64,000 bases of DNA from Cladopsammia gracilis (taxonomy: Eukaryota > Cnidaria > Anthozoa > Scleractinia > Dendrophylliidae): the NCBI GenBank assembly GCA_022457155.1, contig JAJGOT010000346.1, positions 551,501 to 615,500 on the forward strand, in the 5' to 3' direction. Each line of letters starts with the position of its first letter. Positions within the stretch are counted from its first letter, which is position 1. The notes below the pieces were generated by a model that was given only the letters and a program-made list of their open reading frames with translations, did not search any database and was not told the origin of the DNA. Position numbers and translations under genes: made by a program. Positions 12,180 to 22,839 of the stretch are shown in pieces.

Positions 12180-12725
12180 TTACCACCACCACCACCACAA
12201 TTCTCCTCCACCACCACCACCACAATTTTATTGTTTTCACCACCACCACCACCACCACAATTCTCCCTCACCACCACCACCACAATTCTATTGTTTTCAC
12301 CACCACAATTTGTGGCGGAGGTGGTGGTGGTGGAAAATTGTGGTGGTGGTGGTGGTGGTGGTGAAAACAATAAAATTGTGGTGGTGGTGGAGGAGGAGAA
12401 TTGTGGTGGTGGTGAAAACAATAAAATTGTGGTGGTGGTGGTGGTGAAAACAATAAAATTGTGGTGGTGGTGGTGGAGGAGAATTGTGGTGGTGGTGGTG
12501 GTGGAGGTGGTGAAAACAATAAAATTGTGGTGGTGGTTGTGGAGGAGAATTGTGGTGGTTGTGGTGGTGGTGGTGGTGAAAACAATAAAATTGTGGTGGT
12601 GGTGGTGGAGGTGGTGAAAACAATAAAATTGTGGTGGTGGTTGTGGAGGAGAATTGTGGTGGTGGTGAAAACAATAAAATTGTGGTGGTGGTGGTGGAGG
12701 AGAATTGTGGTGGTGGTGGTGGTAA
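12180..12725. repeat. CAC/GTG triplet repeat core of the palindrome with a strand switch
   Basis: CACCAC-rich sequence (12180-12315) changes abruptly to GTGGTG-rich sequence (12318-12725). Both are punctuated by an AAAACAATAAAATT-type spacer. The switch is about 140 bp left of the palindrome's symmetry axis (near 12452), so the G-rich part is about three times as long as the C-rich part on the plus strand. The poly-Pro, poly-Val and poly-Thr frames over it are low-complexity artefacts. Confidence 0.85.
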
Positions 12726-13639
12726 AAACTCCTGTACCCCTCCTGTACCCTTCCTGTACCCCTCCTGTACCCCTCCTGTACCCCTCCTGTACCCCTCCTG
12801 TACCCTTCCTGTACCCCTCCTGTACCCTTCCTGTACCCCTATCATTTGATCACAACAGAAAACACGGATATCTAGTTACTTTTAATATATATGATCAAGG
12901 ATTTGCGAAAACAGCATCGAATAAAAATTTCTTGGATGAAAAACGCGGCGTTATAGAAATATACCAGTTCCCAAAATCCTTACAACCCCCGTCCGAGTTC
13001 TCCAGTTAAATTAAGACATTATTCAAACGATAAAACAAAGTGGATTTACGAACACGGAGATGAACCAAACGTAAAATCGTTTTCAGAGGAAACCTTCGCT
13101 TCCGAAAAAAGCCAACAAAGCTTTAGGACTGCAAAACGGCCTTAGAGTGAATTCGCGCTGCGTCCGTAAAGTAATTTCATTCTAATATTTTGTTCTTGAT
13201 TTCCTTTTCATTGGTGTAGTATATGGATTTGAGTTGTTCTAAATAAAACAGCTTTTGTTGACATAATGATTTGATGAAACCGTTTTGCGTTTTGTTATTA
13301 TTAAATATATTTTTACTTAAACAGAGTGTGGGTTTATTGTTTTAGTAACGCATGTAATTGGTTGCTTTGTTTATTTTTCCGAGGTGCTAATTTTTCATGC
13401 AAATTTAGTTCAGTGAAAGTTCGCATAATTAAAAGTTTGAACATTGAAGCTACCGGTAAAGAAATAAGAACTTAAATTGGGTGATGGCTGCGAAACTGAA
13501 AATCGACATAGAGTCTAGCGATGAAGCGGCTAAAACGGCGGTAAATACGAATAAGCGGTTTTTTATCCTGTGAAATTTTATTGCTTCTAAACTTGAATGT
13601 TTCGGAAATTAGTTTTATTCGGTTATAATATCCCGCACA

Positions 13640-13711
13640 GCTTTGATGGTCTAGTGGTTAAGACACTGCGTTGTGGCCGCAGTAACCCAGGTTCGAGTCC
13701 TGGTCAAGGCA
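13640..13711 (+). tRNA. tRNA-His (GUG), right-arm copy
   Basis: This is the exact reverse-complement partner of the left-arm gene, with the same 72-nt cloverleaf, anticodon GTG, complete A box (TGGTCTAGTGG) and B box (GGTTCGAGTCC). It is transcribed outward, to the right. A few T residues lie just after it (TGTTTTGC), a plausible weak RNA polymerase III terminator. Confidence 0.9.
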
Positions 13712-13970
13712 TGTTGTTTTGCTCTATGTCTGTAAAGGATATCTGTGTCAGTTGTGTTTTGTTTTCAAGTGAGGTGGTATAAAGCGGGCAAGTTTGGGCA
13801 AACCTATTGTATCTATTGTTTCCGAATAACACAAAAGGAATAGGTAATTGACTAGGCACTTATTAGTATGCGGGAAGGCATATTGTGACGTCATTGACTA
13901 GGCACCTAGTCACCTAGTCACCTAGTCACCTAGTCCGTAACAAGGTTAAATCTAATGGCCCTATACTACT

Positions 13971-14689
13971 TTTTGTCTTCCATTCGAAAAAGTAGATGAC
14001 ACAAGATGACGGTAGATGACTCACTCACAAGATCACTAACTCGACTAGTTTAAATTGAAGCAAGCCATTGAACTACTTCGTGAATAAAGAATTAAAATAA
14101 AATAACATATTGAAAATATCGAAAATCTAGCGACACTGCTGGAAAGAAGAGCACCTTGAAATTAGTAAAGGGACAAATAAAGTTGCGCAAATTTGGGACT
14201 GAAATTTTACAGACGTTTCTTGGTATGGCGACGGCAGTGACGATGGATTTTCGTTAAAAAACTGTGATAAAGACAACTACCTTCCCACCCTTTCCCAAGT
14301 CTTAACTGTGGAAAAAACTGATTACAAAAAATTGAAAAATGGTCCAAAACAATAAAAAAATGGTCCAAAAAATGGTCCAAAAAATAGTGCAAAAAATAGT
14401 CCAAAACCTGGTCCAAACAATAGTCAAAAAAAAATGGTCCAGTCCATATTTTACCCTATACCATAAATAACAGTAATAACAGCGGTTTCCTCATCCTGAA
14501 GGACAAAAAAAACTTCTTTAATTACAGAGAGAGGTCAAATTTCTTGTCGCATCTGTAAGCCTTGCTTTATCTAAGGGGCCGACCAGTTGACTTTTGGGGG
14601 GGGGGGGGGTAAAGTTAGGTGAAATTTTTTTTCCTGACATGCAAGGGTGTCGAATTTTTTTTTCAGCGTTATACACCATGCAAGATTTT
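13971..14689. other. intergenic stretch with a 12-bp minisatellite
   Basis: No gene is visible. At about 14335-14440 there is a decaying tandem repeat of AAAAAATGGTCC. A run of G follows near 14597. A fragment near 14533-14575 (CAAATTTCTTGTCGCATCT) resembles the end of the 172-bp tandem unit at 18469-18815. Confidence 0.55.
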
Positions 14690-15062
14690 TTTTTTGAAAT
14701 ACAATTTTTTCTTCAAAATCCAAAATGAAGAGTTAGTTCGAGGCAGCCTAAGTGCCTTGCCTTTTATGAAGCCTTTACTGACCCCTGTTGGGTGGCAGGG
14801 AGAGAAATGTGTGTACTGAAATGTTTCTGTCGGTTTGTATTGGGTGCGTACGTCGGGGATAGACGTTTCTTTAAATCTATCACCTATGTAGAGGCACGTA
14901 TCCAAGAAAACAGTTTCTTTCTCTTAAATTTCAGCCGTAAATTTATGGTTTGGTGATATCTGTTAGCCTGTTCAATAAACCCATTTATTTCCTCTATGCT
15001 GGTGCTCCACAAACGGAACACGTCATCGATATATCTTTTCCACGCGAATGTTTTTGTTTCGT
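14690..15062 (-). pseudogene. Penelope-like element reverse transcriptase fragment
   Basis: On the minus strand the frame reads WKRYIDDVFRLW (about 15010-15050), the catalytic YIDD-type box of Penelope-like RTs. A frame change follows near 14905. Then come LDTCLYIG, YKPTETFQYTHFSPCHP and KGFIKGKALRLPRTNSS (14735-14890), which resemble the conserved thumb region after the RT palm in Penelope elements. The GIY-YIG endonuclease and the N-terminal RT are missing. The 5' side of the fragment joins an unrelated inverted repeat at about 15070. It is a dead scrap of a retroelement. Confidence 0.8.
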
Positions 15063-15069
15063 TGTGAGT

Positions 15070-15660
15070 TACAGTCAAACCGGATGTTCTTTTGATGGGA
15101 ACTTTGCAAACTTCCGCCGCAACATTGGTATTTGATTGGCAGTTTGCTTCGAGCAAGTTGGAAGTTACGCGAGCAAGTTGCAACTTTCGCGAGCAAGTTC
15201 TTGTTGTCAGTTGCAAATTGCGAATTTTGTGAAACACATCCTTCTTCAATTATGGCTCACGTACATCGCAATAATACCACCTCGGTTGAGAAAAGATAGA
15301 GAATAATAGTCGTCTGGTGTAAAACAAGAACAAATCGCACGCATTGTTGGATTATCAAGGCAAACTGTATCCACACGAGACGTATTTTCCCGGTAAACTT
15401 GGCTGGAAGGAACGAACAGTTTCTACTCCTGACATCGTAGAGTTTGTGGAATACTGCAAGGTAACCAAACCAAGTACTTTCAATTCAGAAATCCGGCAAC
15501 TGACCGCAAGTTTGAAATAGGAACTTGCTCGCGAAAGTTGCAACTTGCTCGCACAACTTCCAACTTGCTCGAAGCAAACTGTCAATCAAAACACCAATGT
15601 TGCGGCGGAAGTTTGCAAAGTTCCCATCAAAAGAACATCCGGTTTGACTGTAATTCAAGG
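15070..15660. repeat. inverted repeat with arms of about 130 bp
   Basis: The left arm (about 15070-15200) and right arm (about 15525-15658) are near reverse complements. Both contain the phrase GCGAGCAAGTTG repeated two or three times and the phrase CCGGATGTTCTTTTGATGGG. The spacer of about 320 bp has no gene. The frames over the arms are shared by mirror symmetry and not supported as coding. Confidence 0.7.
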
Positions 15661-15858
15661 ACGACGGAGCATATTTTGGATTTGTGGGGTATGCGCGAGC
15701 TCAACGAGCGCCGAAGGCGCGAGGTTATCTAGGGGTCCGAAATTTTGAAATTTAGAGCTTCTGAAATCACCGGAAACGCGTTTATTTCTATCAATCCTAA
15801 GAAAATTTTGTCCAATTTTTATCACCATTCTGTTAGTTTTTTGCACAAAAACGTACAT

Positions 15859-17554
15859 TTAAGGTGGTTCGATACGGTTTTCTGGAGACCATACCAACAT
15901 TTTTCAATCGACTTTTAAGCGGTCTTCTCCAAGTCAGATCAACGTGAAATTTTCACAAATAACTGGTTTTGAATTAAAGTTTGGCAAGATATATTTTCTG
16001 GTTAAATCGATATTACCATGACGACGATAAACAAGAAACTTAGAAATCAGTAAAAGTGAAATTTAGCGCGTTTAAGATTTCGCATTGAAAATCCCACATA
16101 GGCATCTTAAAATATGGTATATGGCATATATATTTTGCAAGAATAAAAAAATTATGTATGTTTGAATTAAACTTAATTGCAATAACATTTGAAACCTCAC
16201 TATTTGTGTACTGGTATTAAATTGATCGAGAGATTAACACTGGTTTTGTGAAATTACTTAAAGATAATGTCAAAATATTATCTGAAAGTTTCATTGGCAT
16301 TGATTCACTGGAACGCCATTAAATTTAATGATGAAGACGACGTACCATCCGGCCGAAAAAATGGCGTTACAAATTTACTTTTTTAAGTTATTCTCAGTAA
16401 TGATTTCAAATCAATGCGCACTACATTCTTCCGTGATTGAAACATTGCAATGTGCGCTAGTTGATGCAAATTTCTTTGCATCTTTTTTCTTTTGCGTTCA
16501 AAACGCCTGCTGTAAAAACGTTTTCAAAACGCAAAAGGGCATTTATTGCTCAAAATAATCCTAAAAAGAGACTTAAGGGAATCTGGAAAGTAGCAAGGAG
16601 AGTAAAAAGGTACAATCGTGCTAGAATATAGATAATAACGAAAGTATAAATCACGGAGGAATGCAGTGCGCATTGATTTGAAATCATTATTAAGCATAAC
16701 TTAAAAAAGTAAATTTGTAACGCCATTTTTTCGGCCGGTTCGTACGTCGTCTTCATCTTTAAATTTAAAGGCGTTCCAGTGAATCAATGGCAATGAAACT
16801 TTCAGATAATATTTTGCACATCGGTAAGCATGTACAGTGAATGTTTTAAAAAAATCCATCGAGCCGTTTCTCAGATTTTTGCAAAACCCATTAAAATCGA
16901 AAAATACCCAAAAATTGCACATGAAGCGATGTTAGGAAAAAAGGTAGTTCTCAAGATTGCAAAAGAGAAAGTAAACAAAACTTTCAAGGTTTACAAACAT
17001 AACATCAAGCTACTTTTTGACATTATCATTAAGTAATTTCACAAAACCAGCGTTAATCTCTCGATCAATTTAATACCAGTACACAAATAGTAACGTTTGA
17101 AATGTTATTGCGATTTATTTTAATTCAAACATACAGAATTTTTTTATTCTTGCAAAATATATGTGCCATATACCATATTTTAAGATGCCTATGTGGGATT
17201 TTCAATGCGAAATCTTAGGCCCGGTTCAAACGTCGAACTTCACATGTGCCGAACCTAATGCAAATAAGAAAAATCTATTGTTCTTGCTCATTTGCATTAG
17301 ATTCGGCACATGTGAAGTTCGACGTTTGAACCGGGCCTAAAACAAGCTAAATTTCACTTTTACTGATTTCTAAGTTTCTTGTTTATCATCGTCATGGTAA
17401 TATCGATTTAATCAGAAAATATATCTTGCCAAACTTCAATTCAAAACCAGTTATTTGTGAAAATTTCACGTTGATCTGACTTGGAGAAGACCGCTTAAAA
17501 GCCGATTGAAAAATGTTGGTATGGTCTCCAGAAAACTGTATCGAACCACCTTAA
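15859..17554. mobile_element. TTAA-flanked long-inverted-repeat DNA element, 1.7 kb
   Basis: TTAA at 15859-15862 and 17551-17554 borders arms that begin GGTGGTTCGATACGGTTTTC and continue as imperfect inverted repeats for about 550 bp. The right arm keeps about 200 bp (16815-17010) that the left lacks, and it also hosts a younger MITE. No transposase frame is present. A TTAA target is characteristic of piggyBac-type integration, so a non-autonomous piggyBac-like element is possible, but the TTAA could equally be part of the TIR. Confidence 0.7.
17218..17337. mobile_element. 120-bp palindromic MITE nested in the right arm
   Basis: The arms begin GGCCCGGTTCAAACGTCGAA and are close to perfect inverses over about 50 bp. 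The left arm of the host element supplies the empty site: there GAAATCTTAAACGCGC runs without interruption. The insertion is therefore real and younger than the host element. The flanks are CTTA and TAAA, which indicates a TA target. Confidence 0.85.
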
Positions 17555-17951
17555 AACATAACTATAATATGATATGACGTTCATTGAAAGAGACAAAAGC
17601 TTAATATTAAAGCCAGTCCTTAATTTATGTTCTTTTACCATTTAAAGTGGATTTCACCAAACAGAACAAATTATCAAGAAAAAAGAAATGTCTTAAAGTT
17701 TTCGCGTTGGACCTATTTGCCAGTCTAGTTAGTTGGCTATATGAAGGAGGTCAGTCAGCGTCAGTAAAGACAGTAAATGTTCCAAAGTTACGTTTGCGGT
17801 TATCATTTCGACTGACAAATTCGCTAGCCACATCAACAAGTCGCACAGCGTTAGTTCTTGTCTTGTTCGTATTTAAAGGGGCATTGTCACGCAGATTCTG
17901 CTGTGTTTTGGTCAAAATACACCAAATAATTGACAAGGTACCTTTGCTCAA

Positions 17952-18453
17952 GCATAAAATTGTTCTTAGAACACCAAGAAGAAAATATCAAGTTACTAGT
18001 CATTTCCATCCTGGCCATCCGCAGCCAAAGATAGCAAACACTAGTTTATGTGCACTGGTAGAGTATTTGTTAGCAAAGCTGGACCATTATTTGTAGGATT
18101 ACATTGAAACAAATATGTGTTTTGGCTTTTCAAAGTGATACTAAAAATAGGTGACATAGCCCCTTTAAGATTGCAACATAGTTTAATCTCTGTTGGATCA
18201 TCTTTGCTCGCCAATTGCCCATCCACGGCTGGAAACGAAACTTCGGTCGCTAACTTCTGATCGTCTAAACTTATTGTAAAAATGCAGCAGTTAACAGAAA
18301 ATTCGCATAATGCTTAATGGGTATCATTATGCGAATTTCCTGTTGTCCCATTTTATCAGTGTTGTGAAATGATAGTTGCATTATAACTGTTTACTTAAGA
18401 CAGTTCTGTCATAAGTCGGCATTCTTTTGGTCATTGTAAATGTTGTTGAACGA
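17952..18453. repeat. dispersed repeat, second copy of 10426-10943
   Basis: It is nearly identical to the copy left of the 3-kb palindrome, with the same two end points. The upstream stretch 17560-17950 holds only a 149-codon frame whose last third runs into this repeat. No domain is recognised in it. Confidence 0.75.
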
Positions 18454-18468
18454 ACCAAAAAAAATTGG

Positions 18469-18815
18469 ATTTGCTTTATCTAACAAGAGAATTTTCGAAG
18501 ACATTGCGCTTATAAAATTAATTTGCGAGCCTTGTTTCGTCGATTACCAATCGGCCGCAATTGGTATTTTGCGAAACAAGGGATCTAGCGAGGTCCGGTT
18601 TTCGAAGAGGGCAAATTTCTTGTCGCATCTATAAGCCAATATTTGCTTTATCTAACAAGATAATTTTCGAAGGCATAGCGCTTATAAAAATAATTTGCGA
18701 GCCTTGTTTCGTCGATTACCAATCGGCCGCAATTGGTATTTTGCGAAACGAGGGATCTAGCGAGGTCCGGTTTTCGAAGAGACGGCAAATTTCTTGTCGC
18801 ATCTATATCCCAATA
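18469..18815. repeat. tandem duplication, two units of 172-174 bp
   Basis: Units start at 18469 and 18641, each opening ATTTGCTTTATCTAACAAGA and closing near CTTGTCGCATCTATA. A third start at 18815 breaks off after six bases. The units differ at a few positions, so the duplication is not brand new. The plus frames of 64-90 codons are read through it. Confidence 0.8.
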
Positions 18816-18821
18816 TTTGCT

Positions 18822-19944
18822 TTTTGTAATTAACTTTCGCTTAGCTCAAAGTACTTCGCTTCGCACTTTCATTGTACTTTTTTATCTTGAACGAATGTAC
18901 CTTTCGTATAAGAACCTAGTTTGCTATTGTTTATTTGATTGCGCCTCCGCCGATTAAATCGTTACAGTTGAGAAGTCAAGAATAAACCGTGCTGTTGGAA
19001 CCAAGTCAGGCAGTTCTTGTTTGTCTAACTGTTGTCAGTGTGTTGTGTACTAGTTCGTGGTTTTTTTTTTCGAGAGTGACTGCTCTTCTTGCAAGCGAGT
19101 ACCCATTTAAGTTATACATAGTTTCCCCCGTGTTCAAGCGCATAGTCCCGTAAAGCCTTCCCTAGTTCAAAGTGGAAAAACCTTGAGTCACAAATCGGCG
19201 GCGCTGATCGAGACGTCAAACATTCATCAGTTCCAACCAAATACATACAGACATGGAATTTATCGGGCTTCTATGGAAACAAAACAAATTGTCAAACTGG
19301 ACCGAAAACAATCAAGGCATGCAGCGGCTATTCAATCGATCTTTGCGGGCTAGGTATCGAGAGACATATCGACCACGGTCAAACCCGTTAAAACAAAAGG
19401 CAGCATTTTTAAGAAACCGAAAGACCGCACCGCTGTAAATCCGATCAAAGGAATGTAAGACGTGATTTCACCTATATATGTCGGAGAAAGTAAGAGATCT
19501 GGAATTCACGAGGTGCAGAGCACAAGCCGGGTACAAGATCAAAAAATAAAAGGGCGACTAGTCACCACGCCAAATTAACAGACTATGACATTCACCCATG
19601 CAGACTACGTTGAAATTCAAGAAAGGAACCTAAACAATAGGCAAGAACGCCTTTTCCTTTTCCTTTTCCTTCGCAAACGAAAACATATACAATTCCCACC
19701 GGTTTATTTAATTACCTTTAGCAGCATCCCTTGAGACCAGCAGCAAGTCAGACTCAGTATGATCTCTCGGCTATCGGAAGGCTTTCTGGTATCACTAATA
19801 TGCGAGCCAGCGAGTCATACTAGCCATGGCTGCGAGCCAGCGAGTCATGGTTGCGAGGCATGCGGGTATGTACTTGGTGTATCCCTTATTATTTTGTATT
19901 TAAACACTTAGTTTTTATTTCAGTAGAAAAAGAAGATAAAAACA
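18822..19944. other. no gene recognised
   Basis: No coding signal beyond a 61-codon frame at 19253. A short pyrimidine repeat (CCTTTT)n lies at about 19650-19672. Confidence 0.4.
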
Positions 19945-20014
19945 GCAGAATGGGGAATCGAACCCGGGCCGTATGATCTACTCCATGCACACTATCCACT
20001 GTACCACCGAGGAC
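19945..20014 (-). repeat. tRNA-like sequence (pseudogene or SINE head)
   Basis: The minus strand reads TCCTCGGTGGTACAGTGGAT followed by GGGTTCGATTCCCC, which matches the spacing of pol III A and B boxes. The anticodon arm does not form a 5-bp stem with a 7-nt loop, and the acceptor ends do not pair. It is therefore a decayed tRNA or the head of a tRNA-derived SINE rather than a working gene. Confidence 0.45.
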
Positions 20015-20550
20015 TAGCTGCCGAAAATTGTAATTTTTAAGGGATAAAAGATAATATGCTGCTAGCCCAGACCATATATAAGAACTAACCCTTTCGATAC
20101 ATTGGAAATACTGGAATCAGTGCTTAAACCTAAATACTAAAATCAGTGCTTCAACCCTAGATACTGTAATCCGACCCTAAATTATACTGCAATATATCTA
20201 AATACATTACAATGAGGGATACATGAAGTACCATACATTATGATCAGGGATACACCAAGTACCTAGGGGCATGCGAGCTACGTTGAATAACGCCCACGAG
20301 TTTGCGAAAACGAAACAAAAGCAACGCACGCGAGTAGCTTGCAAAACTGTTGCTTTTGAAAAATTGTGACAACTGCCCATGTATTAGTGAATTAATAGTT
20401 TCATGATTTCCCGCAGACGAGACCCTGCTTTATGTTTTGACCTGACAGAGCAAAACGAACGGTAAGGTTTTCTTGTTGCTGCTTGCGTGAAATTCATTTA
20501 CTTTCCCTGATTAATCCGGGTTGAACTACTGTGTACGACACAGCGGAACT

Positions 20551-20670
20551 GGGGTCAATTCAATAAAACTTTTACAAGTGTAATTTACGACTGTAGCTAT
20601 TGTTTTCAACCTCTGAAACAATGGCTACACTTGTAAATTACACTTGTAAAAGTTTTATTTAATTGACCCC
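20551..20670. mobile_element. 120-bp palindromic MITE
   Basis: The arms GGGGTCAATTCAATAAAACT (left) and the inverse at 20633-20670 continue inward as TTTTACAAGTGTAATTTAC. A second internal pair follows (TGTAGCTATTGTTT and its inverse). It is noncoding and folds along nearly its whole length. Confidence 0.8.
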
Positions 20671-20750
20671 TGGTATGCAAAACAGATACCCCACCCCCTT
20701 CAACAAAAAAGGAAAACCGGCAAAATTAAAAGATAGTAGTATAAAGTCGC

Positions 20751-20957
20751 AAGTCTTACCGGGAAAGCTTTGTACTTTTTAGGCTTTTAAAATACTTTTT
20801 TGCGACGAGTGGGAGTCGTGTTTAGCCTGTATATTTTTATACTTCTGTCATCGAAGAAAACAAATTCATAACTGCGATCTAAAGGCGCAATTATCTCTGA
20901 AGTCTTACCGGGAAAGCTTTATACTTTAGGCTTTTAAATACTTTTTGCGACGAGTGA
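20751..20957. repeat. direct duplication of a 55-60 bp segment
   Basis: AGTCTTACCGGGAAAGCTTT followed by TACTTTTTAGGCTTTTAAA and GCGACGAGTG occurs at about 20751 and again at about 20900, with small deletions in the second copy. Confidence 0.7.
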
Positions 20958-22170
20958 GTAGTTAATTGTGATGATAAAATAGTCAATCTGAACTTTAAGG
21001 AAATCAAAAGACTACTTACTGCCAAGGGACATTTTAACAACTTTCTCTTCGACAGTTCAACTGCCTCTACATCTCGATACAGAGTGACTACGTGTATTGT
21101 AAAAAAGAATACAAACTCTTTCTATTTGACAGTCAAGCATGTTAAACAAATGTTATTATTTAGTTCTATTTATTTAATTATTTAATTTAAATAGTTATTA
21201 TAACATTTAGTTACTAAAAGTACTGTATAATCTCCACCCACTTGCAACTGCTCTGTGGTAGTAACCAACTCGAAAGCTTGGCTCCTTTGGCTACTACACA
21301 CTCTTCTTTTGTTATGTTTAGTTCAATGTCTAGTTAGCTCTGTTCTTACTTTTTTTTATTTCCCTAATGTTGGTATATTGTAATTGAATAAGTGTAAATA
21401 AAATGAACTTGAACTTGAACTTGGATCATTAAGCATCAAAGGAACCGACGAATCCAATCAGGACAAGGATTCATCGGTTCCTTTGATGTAGCATGATCCG
21501 AGTGATCTTGGATCAGTGATCCGGTTCCACATCATCCCAAAGGAAGGCACCCTATTTTAAGGTCTTAGACTAGTGGTTCCATATTGGAAGTGAAGTGCTG
21601 CCACATTTGGAAACATTAATTAACCCATTCACTCCTGCGCGATTTCTCAGTTTTTAAACAAATCAACGCGAATTGAGGAACGATAATAAACCTGGCAATG
21701 CGCACAATGATAGGAGCGAGTGAAAAACTAACTTGAAAGTCAAAATATGAAAAATTACGCAGACATTTTGGATTTTGCAATGCGAGGGAAATTAGTCAAA
21801 TTAGAGCTGCGAAATGCAAATCCAGACCAATTCTTGAAATAACAAACACAGGAAAAAGGACAGCAAATTCTCTCAGTTTAAAGTTTTATTCAAATATCTA
21901 TTAGATTACTCTCAAAAACAAAACACGTTATAAGTTATCGCATAGAGGAAATTGTCCAATTGCAGAATACCCGGCCCATTTTCAGCGACATAAATCAAGA
22001 CTGCTACCGCGGTCCGTAGTCCATTATTAATTTTACGTAACAACTGTAACTGACCTCCACAACGAAACAAAAGCATTGTGTGTATTTCTCGTTCTCTAAG
22101 CATGTCAAGCGAAAAATATAAAACGGTGAGCATTCATCGTTTTAAAAACATACATTCTCAACGAACCTAC
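20958..22170. other. no gene; LINE-type tail and a hairpin
   Basis: A (GAACTT)n microsatellite at about 21402-21422 after an AATAAA-rich stretch looks like a non-LTR element tail. It is followed at once by a 77-bp inverted repeat (21423-21499; arms GGATCAT...CATCAAAGGAACCGA). A minus frame of 73 codons at 21912-22133 has no recognised domain. Confidence 0.45.
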
Positions 22171-22450
22171 ATTCACAGTCAAACACTTCGGGACCACGGA
22201 CCGCGGTAGCAGTTCATTTTAGTACTTGCCTAAATTCACAGTCAAACACTTCGGGGCCGCGGACCGCGGAAGCAGTTCATTTTAGCCTAAATTCACAGTC
22301 AGCCACTTCGGGACCGCGGACCGCGGTAGCAGTTCATTTTAGTACTTGCCTAAATTCACAGCCAACTACTTTGGGACCGCGGACCGCGGTAGCAGTTCAT
22401 TCTAGTACTTGCCTAAATTCACAGTCAACCACTTCGGTAGCAGTAGATTT
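22171..22450. repeat. 63-bp satellite, five copies
   Basis: ATTCACAGTC phrases start at 22171, 22234, 22291, 22354 and 22417 (periods 63, 57, 63, 63). Each unit holds the self-complementary core GGACCGCGGTAGCAGTTCAT. A lone inverted unit lies near 22000-22020. The last copy is truncated. Confidence 0.85.
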
Positions 22451-22769
22451 ATGCAGTTGCAAGTAGGCCAGGTATTCTGCAATCGCTCCCAGTTCTCTTA
22501 CCACATCTTTAAATGCATAAAAATCTTCTTAAAGGACTTTTCTTTCCATTACTAGGTAATCCAGCACAACATGCGTGCTTACATTCACGCAGACGGACAG
22601 GTACATCGACAATAGAAATACCCCCCTCCACCAATTACATTCACGCGGAGAGGACTGGGTACTGCCAACAAACATCCATCAGTAATTGCAAGGTCGAGTA
22701 TCAGAACAGAATTAGGATGGCTGCCCTGTGCGAGCAGCAATTACGGACTAGACTCTGTAAAATGTCGAT

Positions 22770-22835
22770 CCGGACGGCGGATGCGGACGGCGGACAGCGA
22801 ACGGCGGACGGCGGATAGCGGACGGCGGACGCGGA
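22770..22835. repeat. CGGACGG-type minisatellite
   Basis: A tandem run of CGGACGG, CGGATG and CGGACAG variants. The 101-codon frame 22513-22818 ends in it, reads the repeat as RTADADGGQ and is not supported as a gene. Confidence 0.7.
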
Positions 22836-22839
22836 AAAT

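Larger units (their letters stand above)
10943..13970. mobile_element. 3.03-kb near-perfect palindrome (foldback-like element)
   Basis: The outer ends AGTAGTATAGGGCCATTAG and CTAATGGCCCTATACTACT are reverse complements. Inside, symmetric positions sum to 24,905 throughout (for example the tRNA ends 11194/13711 and inner frames 12060/12845), so the arms of about 1.1-1.2 kb carry no net indel there. The only length difference seen is at the tips: three copies of ACTAGGTG on the left and four on the right. Each arm holds a tRNA-His and an 11-bp minisatellite. The core is a CAC/GTG repeat. No transposase is present. It may be a foldback-type mobile element, a segmental inverted duplication or a sequencing artefact. 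Confidence 0.75.

Noticed and set aside
11896..13009. Long frames rich in Pro, Val, Thr or His in the palindrome
   Set aside because: They are read from triplet and 11-bp repeats, occur on both strands by mirror symmetry and have no non-repetitive domain.
13597..13782. 61-codon frame over the right-arm tRNA (mirror at 11123-11308)
   Set aside because: It is translated straight through an intact tRNA-His gene.
19945..20014. Functional tRNA gene
   Set aside because: The A and B boxes are present but the acceptor and anticodon stems do not pair.
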